Assembly (NCBI RefSeq): GCF_026210795.1
Contig: NC_089443.1
Location: forward strand, 1,922,001 to 1,986,000
DNA from: Rhizophagus irregularis
Taxonomy: Eukaryota; Glomeromycota; Glomeromycetes; Glomerales; Glomeraceae
Direction of reading: 5' to 3'
DNA length: 64,000 nucleotides
The position numbers and the translations under genes were made by a program. Under the pieces are notes generated by a model. The model had not been told where the DNA came from. It worked only from the letters and a program-made list of their open reading frames with translations, and did no database searches. Positions 18,384-30,100 of this stretch are shown here, piece by piece (the first letter of the stretch is position 1; each line of letters opens with the position of its first letter).

Positions 18384-21300
18384 TTTATTTAGAAATATTT
18401 AATATTTTAATAATTAATTTCTTTATATCAAGGAAATTACAATTATTAATATTTTAAATTATCCCTATATTATTGTTACTTTTTAACTTATAACGTGGAA
18501 TGAAAATGATGTTTATACTAAAATTGCGTATCAATTTTAACAATAAAAGTATAATGATACAATAACATTAACACATTAACACGAAAATGATACAAAACAA
18601 AAAAAAGAATATAGAACCTCTATCTACTACGATGAGCGACAGACAAACCCGAGTACCCCAACCTTGCTTTTATCATCATGTACGTCAGTGCCAACTTAAT
18701 ATTTTAAGCCAAAACACACTGCCGCACTCGAAAGGATAGTATTAACACAATACTGTACCTATGAAATGAGAATTATTCTTGATTGCATTAATAATCTAAT
18801 ATGGTTACTTTGATTCCAAATAATGACATATACGATCCTGCAAACATATATGCGTATAAAAGTTTTAAAAAAATAAATTTATCTGAACAAATAAAATTGA
18901 TATCGGATTATAATGAATTGTTCGTATTTATATCCCATTTGTTGGATATTTCTTCTAATTTTAACACCCCCATGATGATATGAATTCAACACTTAATGCT
19001 TAAGAATACATTATAGACTTATAGTATTATCCATTTTAATTCATCGTCGAGTTCTAAAGTAAAATTTGATTAATGTTTATGAAGTTACAAGAACAGTTAT
19101 ACCAAAAAGAGGATTACGACATTAAAATTCATTTCATTTCTGAGATTGTTTCCATTTCATTTCATTTTTCATTTCTTTAACCAGTAAAGCTTACCAAATT
19201 TTTGATGTGAATAATGTTCTTGGAAATCCTAAAATGAAAAATGAACATTTAACCTCCAACAAATACCACTTGTCCGAAATTTCAATATTTCTTTTTTCAA
19301 ACTGTAATACACGGCTCCTTTTAGTATACGATGCTCGAAGATAACGAGCGTCCGAACTCTGAAGCGGTCACCTTATTTGATTAATTTTATAATCAGTTAA
19401 AAAAAAATGTATAAAAAACGTAGCATAAAATAAGTCCTTTTTTTAGCTATAGTAATAATAATAATAATAATAATAAATCGTTAAAATTTTTAAAAAATCA
19501 TAAATAAATCGTTAGAAATCTCCTAAAAATATTTTCAAAATAGTGCGCCCTAATGAATATAAGCTGGTATTCATAAGAGATTATTGGTATCTTTTCTCAT
19601 CTGAACATACTGCGAAGTACACGCAGTAATAGAATAATACCTATGTGCATACATGACGCGAGAGTGATAAAATTTGTTACAGTTATAAAATGTCCAATAT
19701 TTTTCTTGCTTTTTTCCTACGTAATTTCGCATTAAGATTCGTATTGGTTTAGTTCTACGACTGGTTATACAACTGGTTCTAAGGCAGCTATAGATAAGCC
19801 TCGTGGTGTGTCTAGCTACAAACTGCGTCCACTAATTCTACGACTGGCCACACGACTGTAAATTACTTAGAATGCAAGATTAATTATAGCTTGGAGTTTT
19901 TAGATGAGTTCGAAAAACGAAATACTAAATTCATTGAGAGACAAGTCGCAGTTACCGGAATATACTAGGGACTGTAATGTAAAATATATTACGCAACATA
20001 AATTCTTATACCTCCCATGTATGGTATACATCCATGTAATATACACTCTACAAAATACACCCAATATGAGCAGCTTAACAAATAATTTATTTTTATGAGA
20101 TGAATGAACTACATAATTTATTATAGAAACTTGAGTAGCGAGCGAAATATATGGTGAGGGAGTACACGGATCCCAAGTCATTAACATTAAATGCGGGTCC
20201 CAGCATCATACATTCATACTAATTCGTTCTACTACTACTACCACCACCAACAATTCTACTTGCTACTACTGCTACTATCTGCGAAATTAACTACTTCTTT
20301 TTTGCTTTTTTATCGGGCTAATTGGTAATTTTATCCATTAAAGTTATTCTTAAGAGTATTATTAGTGCCAAAAGAATCCAACCAATGTGCTAGCACTAAG
20401 AATAATCTCGTTTGATAGAACATTATATATTCGTGTTAGGAACGCATTTCTTTTCCTTTTCGCTTTTTGATTAAAAATGGCTGTGATATTCATCTGTATA
20501 TTGTCCTAGGATACGCAGGTGAATGGTTTGATCTGACTAGAATGGAACAAGACGCAGATAAGTCATAATTCCTCCATTCAGCTTCTGTACTCATTCTTTA
20601 AATTTTATTATTTAGTATTATTATACTCTTTTCGAGGTTATTATCTTGTGGACCCAACCCATTAGATATTGCGAAAATAGATGAATATGATGACTGTATA
20701 AATGAATACGCTTCTGAAAAAACCACCCTCAATATTTATGTGTCTAAGGTTAGCATCTCACGTAATGCAATTATGGAAACGAAAAGTGCGGCCAATAAAA
20801 TATCAGAAGTCGAGGCCATTGTATTAGATCGATTTTTTATTTTAGTTTTTCATTAATGTAATAGATTCTTGATTTCAATCCCTTGAACGTAGTTTGTTAT
20901 TGGACATTCTATTTCAACAATTTTCTTTGATTTTTAATATAAAATGTTTCTTTGCTTTCGTAAATATGTAAATGGTCTTTTTCAAATAATTTGGGAGATA
21001 AACCTTTAATATATTTACGCTTTCACGGTAATGAACTATAACTCCCTTAAAAAAAAATGTTACATGGCATTGCGCGACGTGTAAAACTCTATAGACGAAA
21101 AAGTTAGCGTATTATCATAGCCCCATGACCTTTTTTCACACTGAATTCGAAAAAAAAGAAATAAATTAATAAAATTAAACAAAATTAAACGGATATCCTG
21201 ATCAGGTGACTTTAAATTTTCCTTTGTGTAACAATGACTTTACGAGCTAATCGATAAAAAAATTAATAAATATTAAATAAAATTCGTTTCATTTTAATCT

Positions 21301-21463
21301 AATCATCAAGTAATCTATTTTTCAATATAAAAAGAAATTTCGAATATCGTCAGTTTTGTATATAATGATAAAATATTTAAGCCGCAGTAAAAAACGCCTT
21401 TTGACGTTTTTAATTATTTTTATTTTTAATAATCAAAATGAAAAATGATTTTTTTTTTATTAA
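18384..21463. other. Gene-poor 3-kb region
   Basis: No coding region recognised on either strand; the open frames are short and lack similarity. Contains a TAA trinucleotide microsatellite (19453-19477) and a CTA/CCA-rich microsatellite (about 20226-20280). Mark the start of the accessory compartment. Confidence 0.5.
19453..19477. repeat. (TAA)n microsatellite
   Basis: About eight uninterrupted TAA units followed by aaatcg. Confidence 0.8.
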
Positions 21464-23676
21464 TTAAATTCCTATTTTATTCTTCATAAGTTCTTCATCA
21501 AACATATTATATCCGACCACAACATAGGTGGTTCTATTTAATACGAATAAACAAATAATAAAATAAATAAATGACAAAATATAAAAGAAAAAGATTCTCA
21601 TAACCATTGTCCAATTTTTTAATAATATCGATGACAAGTTGTTCATGATCCAATAATGGTGCATTTCTTTCACAAGTTCTATAAATTTATTTAAAAAATC
21701 ATGAGTTAAAAAATGAATGATAATATAATAAAAAGTAATTATAAAAAATTTAAATACCTTTAAGATAAGCATTATAAAAGATAATATCAGATTGTGTAAA
21801 TATATTTTCTATATAATATTAGAAATTAATAAATGTTATGAACCTTATTTTTAATTAAAATCATTATATAAATTTTAAATAATTACCTTTGGAATAATAG
21901 GGTTCAGTATTAGGAAATGTACCAGGAATTATATATAATTCATCTTTTTTGTTATATGATGTGAATTGATCTGATAAAGGTTCAAATAATTTCGTAAATT
22001 CTATTTCTTTACTCAATTTTAATAAAATATCCTTAGGTGATTGTAATTCAAGGTGATCAATATCTAACACATCACTATTTGTTATAAGTGTATTATTTGT
22101 TAGTGTATTCGTATACACGTTAATATCTGAATCCGTATTTATGTTTGAATCTGCATTTGTATCTATTTTTGTATCTATATTTACATTTTTCATTGCATCT
22201 ATCATTGCATCTATATTTGCATCTCTATTTGTATCTAAAATTATATCTACATTCATATTTGTATCTATATTTGTATTTGTAATTGCATTTATAAGTGGCA
22301 ATTGATATGTTTCTTCAGTATTTGTTGTTTCATTGTTAAAATAAGTAGGAATAATAATTTCTTGATTTTGTTTGTTATATAAAATTGATTTAAAATGTTT
22401 TGGAATTGATTGATCCACTTCTTCATCATCAGAAATATCTAAAGTATTGTGTATATAAATAGGATCAAATTCTTTTATGTTATTATTAATAGTTTTATCT
22501 AAATTTAAAAAAGGGGTAATGATATCATTCATATTTTTATTCCAAGAACCAATCCACCATTCTCTTAATTGTTTATGAATAATTTTAATTGTAGGACGTT
22601 TTTTTGGATTATGATCCCAACATTTACTTATTAATAATTCTAAATTATAAGGTAATTTAGGAAAATTAGGAAGATTTTTAAATAATTGAGGTTTCTTAAT
22701 TATTATTGGAAGATTAATTTCTTTGTTTTGATTAAAAAATGTTCCTTGAGTAATAATTTCCCATATTATTATACCAAAACAATAAATATCAGATTCTTTA
22801 GTATAATTTTTTCCATTAATTATTTCAGGTGGAATAAAATTTAATAAACCATAACTATTAGTAAAACCAGGAATTTTAATTTCATATTTTGGATTTAACT
22901 TATTTGATGGATGAGTTAAACCTAAATCACTTAAAATGATTTTATTATCCATATTACATAAAATATTATTAGTATGTAAATTTTCATGTAATAAATCTGA
23001 ATTATGAAGTTGTAATAAAGTTGATGAAACGTCCATTAATATTTCTAATTTTTCTAACCAAAGTAAATTTGATGATAAATTACTTTGATTTAAATAATTT
23101 TGAACATTAGTTTCCAAGTATTGACTTATTATAGCATAATTTTTTGTTGTTGAATCTTGTGTAATCCCATAATATCGAATTAATCCAGATATATTATAAT
23201 TTTGAGCCGAAAATATCTATAAGTAAAAATAAAAATATTAAATTATATTTATATATATATTTGGTATGGGTCGTGTATTATTATTTATTTACCTGATGTA
23301 ATAAATCCGATTGAATATTTTCCGAATTATTTAAAATTTTAACAGAAACAGTACAATTTTTTTCATATCTTTTCCAACAATTTTCATCATAATTCCAATA
23401 ACCTATATAACCATCTTTCCATGTAGCTTTATAAACTGTACCAAATCTACCTTTACCTATACAATTTTGTATTATTAATCTATTTTCTGGTATCCATTCA
23501 ATTATTTCTTGATATGATGAAGAATTTAATTGTATTTTTTTAATTAATTCATCAATAATCTTATTTTCACTAGTCCAATTATTAAAATTATTTTTAAAAT
23601 GTTTATGATTACATGATTTACACCAATCATAAGAAGATTTTGGTTGTTGACATCCTTGACAATTTCCAAACGACAT
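21464..23676 (-). CDS. Zinc-ribbon-like protein kinase (catalytic Asp missing), low-complexity tail
   Basis: Tyrosine-kinase-like serine/threonine-type kinase. Exon 1 (23293-23676, 128 codons) starts MSFGNCQGCQQPKSSYDWCK, a CxxC...CxxC motif, then P-loop IGKGRFGTVYKATW and VSVK lysine. Exon 2 (21887-23216) has HENLHTNN in place of HRDLxxxN, SDLGL in place of DFG, PPEIINGKNYTKESDIYCFG and CWDHNPKKRPT. After the kinase domain comes an Asn/Asp/Thr/Ile-rich repeat (about 22080-22300), then a 17-codon exon (21758-21808, SDIIFYNAYLK). The final exon is unclear: the frame that joins reads ELVKEMHHYW, but an overlapping frame reads CERNAPLLDHEQLVIDIIKK and looks more protein-like, so a splice error or a frameshift near 21678 is possible. 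The HRD aspartate is Asn, so activity is doubtful. Confidence 0.8.
22120..22300 (-). repeat. Coding short tandem repeat in kinase tail
   Basis: Degenerate 12- to 18-bp units of the type TATATTTGTATC encode repeated N(I/M)DTN-like residues in the tail of the 21.5-23.7 kb kinase. Confidence 0.75.
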
Positions 23677-25379
23677 TTTTTCTTAAAAAAAAGTTGTCTT
23701 TAAGCAAATAAATTTAAATATATATTATTTTTCAGAAAAAAAAAGTGTGTATGTATAAAGTTATATTATTATTTTTCAGAAAAAAAAAAGTGTATATATA
23801 TAATATATAATTTACAATTTACAGAATTTATGTTCGAATTGAAATGTTAAAGCGTAATATCTGTGTGTATATATATATATAAAAATTAATTTCTTTGCTA
23901 AAAATACTTTTTTTCTTCAAAGAAAAAAAAAAAACGTTTATAATTTCTTTTTTCATTGTAGTTTTTCTGGATAAAGGGATAAGAAATCTTTAATAGAAAT
24001 CTTCGGAATTAAGCGCCGTTCATTTGTTGGTTTGTTTGCCCAAAATAGGTAATTTCAGCCCCGATAATTCATGTGGAAGACGATCATTTTTTTGTTCTAA
24101 ATTAAGAATTTCATTTTTTGAAATTTTGGTACTACTTTACTTCTTTTAAAAAATATACAACGATATGATTAACATTCGTGGAGATCAAGTAATAACAATT
24201 AAAGAATGTATAAATTTGATAAAAGGGAGAAACCTACCAAAAAAAAACAGATAATGATGAGTAATAGATGGATAGGTAATATCTTATTAAATAAATAAAA
24301 TAATCAAGTCTGGAAGGATAATAACGTTTATATTATAGAGATAGTAGATATGATAACAGATAATATACTGTATTATAATTTTGTAATAATTATTATAGTA
24401 TGCATTCATTATATAACGTATGCGCATGAACGTATTATTTGTCTATTGTTAATGAAAATAAATGTAACTATTAGAGGTTAGACGTATTATGACGTAATTA
24501 ACGTAATTAGATAAGTCATACGAGTTAAGACGTGTGTTAAAGTTTGCACCTCTAGTAACGATAATAGTATATACAGTCAAGAACTTTATATGTTATGGAC
24601 AAATATTGTACAGCTTTTATGATTCGGGTTTAAATATTTTTAAAATGGAATGCCATAATCGTTTTATTATTATTAATATAAAAATGGTTCGTGGCACGGA
24701 TTCACAATTTGAACGGTATTTTAAGGTTTTATTGACATAATTATTGTTTTTATTATTATATCGTTAATGTATCACTAATTCCCAAAAATGGAATAATTAA
24801 CGAATAAAAGCATTTCTATCAGTTCATTTTGTTTTTAATTGAGAATTTCTAGAATATTACTGAAAGATTTTTTTTACGTATTCATACGTCAATTACGTTG
24901 TTAATTCATTTATTATATCAATTAATCTAGTAGCTATGTTACAAGCGATTTATTCTAAGAAACGATTCAATGTGTCCAATTTTGGATTTATTATGCATAA
25001 AAAATTTTTTCATATGAAAAAGTAAGAACATATTATGTTCCTATTCATGCAGTTAAATAAATAACTACCATGAAAGCTACTTGTTAAAATTTTCTTCAAA
25101 AGTATTCTTCATTTCTATATAGACTTTTCGATAAATTTATTTTTGTCAAAATGAATAATGTTATTGATATTAATGGGGAAATAATGATATCATTTAAAAA
25201 TAGTTCAATCTTATTCGAATCAGATATTGATAAATCGATAACGATAACAAGACATTGATTCTTCAATCGAAAACTGAAAAAATTGAAGAGGAGATACAAA
25301 AAAAAGTTTATAATATTTCGTGAACTCAGTAATAAACCATTACCTGTCATTATTTTTACCCTAATAAACAATTAAATAT
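23677..25379. other. Kinase 5' flank and gene-poor spacer
   Basis: Very AT-rich, with two similar TTTTCAGAAAAAAAAAGTGT segments (about 23730 and 23774) upstream of the kinase, suggesting a small local duplication. No further gene recognised. Confidence 0.4.
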
Positions 25380-26160
25380 TTTGATGAAGAAATAGAATCA
25401 ATTTGTGATGATTTATTTAAGATTATTAATGATGATAATGATAAAGACATTTACGTTTACATCGTTGACGTCTTACGCATCATTTTTCCCGTGGTAATTG
25501 AGATTATCTCGTAAAATCGATTCTATAGAATATCATAATGAAAAATTTAAACCCGAAATTCTAAATATTATATCAGCGTCTTTTTAAAACTTCACTCATG
25601 TATCCCGATTATTTTAATAAATTTGTTTCAACATTGACAATATATAACGACAACCATTAAGTTGAGCAATTCAAAAATCACTAAAGATATTGAAAATGGA
25701 ATTATACTATTAAGTCCATATATGTTTAACATAATAATGTATATGGCAATTATTTATTATATCATTAATCGTGATTGGGCGTATAACAGTAACTATACTT
25801 TTAATGTACTTGCTCAAAAACTTTCAACCTATAAAATTGACGAAAATATCGACTTCAAATAAAAGATTATCAGCGGGATCGTTCATTCCTTTTACAAAAA
25901 TTGCAATTTACCCTGGAATTATTTAGACCACCCTTAAATGACTTTATAAGGAATTTTTATGATAATCTATATACTGGAGAAATTTCTGTTGACCTATATT
26001 CAAATTGGAATGGAGAAGCGTTAATTGGGATCTTTTTAGAAAATTTTATTATTGCAACTGGCATATATTTTCTTTTTTTCCGCTTTAATTATTTATCCGA
26101 ATTACCCGAAAAATTTCATCACGGCGGATTTATGAAATACCCCAAAATTTGCCTGTAATA
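25380..26160 (+). pseudogene. Possible decayed gene of unknown family
   Basis: Successive protein-like stretches occur in different frames with stops between: EEIESICDDLFKIINDDNDK (25384), DIENGIILLSPYMFNIIMYM (25686), DWAYNSNYTFNVLAQKLSTY (25773) and LELFRPPLNDFIRNFYDNLY (25913). Composition looks coding, but no family is recognised and at least two frame changes are needed. The last open frame (25901-26158) runs into the MITE at 26121, so its final residues are element-derived. May equally be chance in AT-rich DNA. Confidence 0.3.
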
Positions 26161-26365
26161 TCAAATTAAATAGATATTTGACAGTATTTTAGTCACCAAA
26201 TTTTTAAATTATTAGTGGCAGTCAAAAAAATGAGCCCAAAAAAAATTTTTTTGTACCCAAATCTTTCTATCTAACCAATTTTCCCAGTATTAAAGTCGCG
26301 TCATTCTTTGACATTTTTTAGGGAAAATCTAATTCCCGAGGGCGCAGCAGGATTTTGCGATTTAC
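26121..26365 (+). mobile_element. MITE-like element, copy A
   Basis: Matches the reverse complement of 45604-45925 at high identity over most of its length, including GGCGGATTTATGAAATACCC at the left end and cccgagggcgcagcagg near the right. The left end resembles a terminal inverted repeat of copy B; the right terminal repeat here is eroded (gcgatttacccagcg). No coding capacity; non-autonomous DNA element by inference. Confidence 0.75.
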
Positions 26366-26573
26366 CCAGCGTAAAATGTCACGAAAAAAATCACGTGACT
26401 GTTTTTTGTCACATGCGTTACACCCTTCCTTGTTTCCATTTTTCATAAGTATCTGGGAATCGATGGATACCATATTCGTCAATTTTAGCCGGCTTTCACG
26501 TATTTTCTCCATTTCCTCTTTCCAGTGTAACCTCCCAAGGGAGAAAAATAATGCTCACCATGGAATTCAAAAA

Positions 26574-26587
26574 TTCCTCAACAACGA
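26574..26587. repeat. LINE target-site duplication, 3' copy
   Basis: ttcctcaacaacga, identical to 35324-35337 and directly abutting the A-rich tail of the LINE (tail seen as T-rich on this strand). Confidence 0.9.
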
Positions 26588-27107
26588 TTTATTTTATTTA
26601 TTTATTTATTTTATTTCAGAGAGGAGTAACCAATGACAAATACATAAAAGAAGCCAAACAAACTATAACTAGCGGTGAACTATACAATTATGAGTGCTGT
26701 GGACATACATCCCGTAGACGAGACATAGTCAACGCCTAAAAGACCTCACCCTCCGGGCTGCACTACTCTAACAGTAAAACTACGCTACTGATAAAGGGTT
26801 CGAAAAAAAAAGAAGAAAAAACAAAAAAGAACTATCTAAAAATAAACCCTAGACGAAAAATTAGTAGTAAAATGTACAGTAGGTAGAAGAGTAGAAAGAT
26901 AAATGCCCGTTGGGCTTATATGTGAAATAAAAATAAATCTTTAAAGATAATTGTGTGAAACTTCGATAGGTCCTCATTAAGAGATGATAACCATGGAAGG
27001 TTATGTAAAAAGTTGGATGATGTAAGGTATATCCAAAGTTGGTCAGAATCCAGTAGTCTTCTGGAGTCGTTAAGTGGACAATAATATCCATTAGTTATGT
27101 TTGAATG

Positions 27108-30100
27108 TCAGTTATTACGTTGTGTAGAATTATGATGAGAATTTTGTTGGCGGTTACGACGATAGTTAACGAACGATTTTTTATTGATGTCATGATCTTT
27201 CTTGTATTGTTTCCATTTTGTGGCTCGTACTTTCCAAATTTTTTCGTATAATTCTCTATGTAGATCAAAAATAAAATTAAGTAATAGTTTCTTCGTAATT
27301 GTTTTACTGATTTTCGCTGCTTTGAATGGATATGTCAAATTTGTAGGTATAAAATTTCTCAATAGACAATATAGTTCTGGAATATCGGCGATTTGCGTAG
27401 GCGGTTTCTTTGTCCATTTAAAAATCGGATTTTGAGTAATCGAATCAGAATATAAAGCGTATACGGAATTTGATTCTGATGTAATAATAGTTTTAAATTT
27501 TTCATAAAACTTTTCGAAAATTGGTTTGATTATACTTAATACTTGTGGACAGTTCCAAAGATGATCATTGGTTTCTATATGAAGTGAACAGAGGAAGCAT
27601 GGTTCATTTTCTTTGATTAAGTCTGGATAGTTGCGATTTAAAATATCCATCGTCGGTAGATTATTGCTTGAGCATTTAATTTTCCAGCTAACGTGTTTTG
27701 TATATTGCTCACAAGTCGGTTTGGAGAATGAGTTATATTTGAACCATAATTGGGAGTATTCCCAGTCTATTAAATTGTTTAAAGCGTGATGTTTGATTCG
27801 ATCCAATTGATTGTGAGATAAATGTTTTTGAAAATTTTGAAAGTTGGTAATTCTTTTTGTTGTTTTACGAATATTTCGATCAATAATTATAGTATCGTTG
27901 AAAGTCAAATGATATGATTGTGTGTTGATGTGTTGAATTTTAATATTAAGATAGTCTGTCGATAGACTTCCTTCTTTGGCTAACATATCTGCAGCGTCAT
28001 TTAGTGGGTTACCTGAATGTGCTTTAACTTTGATCAAGGATACGTTTAATTTTAAAGTGTTGATAATATATTTCACTGTATTCCATATCGTACAGTTATT
28101 AAGTTTTTGAAATCGTCTGGCTGTAAGTTTTGGTGAATTGAGTTTGTTAAAAGTATCTATACAACTTGCTGAGTCAGTATAGATTTGAACTTTACTGTTT
28201 GGTGTACAGGTGATTAATGCTGTTAAGATCGCCATTAGTTCAGCTTTGGAAGAGCTGGGCCAGTCTTTACAAGATCCTGAAAATTTAACATTGTCAGATA
28301 AATTTGTCGTAAAAATCCAACCGTATCCCATTTTCGGGAAATCGTCGTCTCTATTGAGCGATCCATCGGTATAAAATTCTATATTATTATAAGTAGAAAG
28401 TTGTTTACTAATATTAAAAAGTGGTAAATGTAAAGTGTCAGGTGAAATAAGTTGTGTAATTAAATTTCTATTTAAAATATTAACAGAATCTAAGTCTATG
28501 AAATTTTCTAATTGTGTTCTATATATTATAGGATCTTCCGATAAAGTAGGATTAGAATGTGAGCGTGTGTTACGAAGATTGTAATCTATAATAACGTTCT
28601 GTTTAATAGTGGAATATTGTTTAACACATTTATAAAATGGTTTTCTATATTGTTGGAAAGTTTTGTTACTTTTTGATACATTAATGATGATAGTAGAATT
28701 CGATAACGAAGTAATGTAACATGTGGAATTGGTATTGCTGTTAAAAGTATTAGGTTCAGAAAGATTGCATCCAGTACATTTAGTTAAATATGTAGGACGA
28801 GATCTTGGAGTTAAATTATTATGTGAGGAATGTGAATCAGTAATATGTGTAAAATGTTCGAATGTAATAGTCTGATGGTGATTGTAAAAATGTTGTTTTT
28901 CTACTATTCTTCCAAAAATAACGTCATTGGTACGTGGGCACCAATAAGCTATCCATATATTTTTGATACGTTTAATGTTTGTACTTTGAGGGATGATTTT
29001 AGGTCGTGTGACTAATGGGTTGTGAATGTTGGTAGGTGGTAAGTCGAAATTGAGACGTAAATTATTTTGATTTAAAATAATATTATCTTTCAGATATTGA
29101 TACCATCCAGGCGTACGACCTTTTTTGTTGGGTAATAATTTCTTGATATCTTTCCAATCTCTTAGGAAAAGACCATCTGCTGTAATAATTTGATTAATAT
29201 AAAAAAGATCTTTGTTTTTTAAAGATTTTATAAAATTAAAGAATTGATTTGATCGAATGAGGTAAGCAGAGATGGGGTATAAGCCACCTTTCGTGTTAAA
29301 TTTAAAAGAAAATTTAAATTCTAATTTATAATGATGCATGATGCAAAAAAGGTTTTCGATTCTATTTAATTTTTTTGATGGGAAGTCTAAAAATTTTGTA
29401 GTAAAAAATAAATCATTTGTCCATAATCTCGATTGAGAGTAAAGGATAAGATATTCTATTATGTTACGAGTAAGCAGACTATTTGATTGAGCGTTAAGTA
29501 AAGAGGTTTGTGAGTGAAATTGATGATCCCATATATTAATAATATTAGGGTATATTTGATTATGTATAATAGTGTTATATATGGAACGAGGTAATAATAA
29601 GGATGTTTTGTAAATATTACGAATAATTCTATTAAAATTATTACAAACGTGAGGTAATAATATAAAATGTTGACATAAATATTCAATACGTGGTATAAGG
29701 ACTTTGTTAATGATGTAAATTACGTGGTCATGTGTAATTTTTTTCCTTCGTAAACTAGAACACGTAAATTTGAGTAATCTATTAATTTTGTTGATAGTAA
29801 AAGAGTATTTGTTGTTGGTGTTGATATATATTCCTAATATTCGTTCATTTTTTGTTGGGTGTATGATCGAAATATCTATTAAATCATTACCGAATTTTAA
29901 AGGTATTGAATCTTTTTCGTAAAGATGCTTGTTGTTGGTAAGGATTTTAGTTTTATCTTTATTAATCTTGATATTTGCTAGGGCGTAAAAATCATCAGCT
30001 ATAGCGAGATTTTGTTGTAGATTATCGATGTTATCAGCGAACCAAGTTGTGTCGTCTAGGTAACCTAGCAGTCTTATATCAATAATTTTTGTGTGTGATT

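Noticed and set aside
26797-26830. ggttcgaaaaaa as a possible tRNA T-loop
   Set aside because: No acceptor stem or anticodon arm can be formed around it and it lies in the LINE 3' region.
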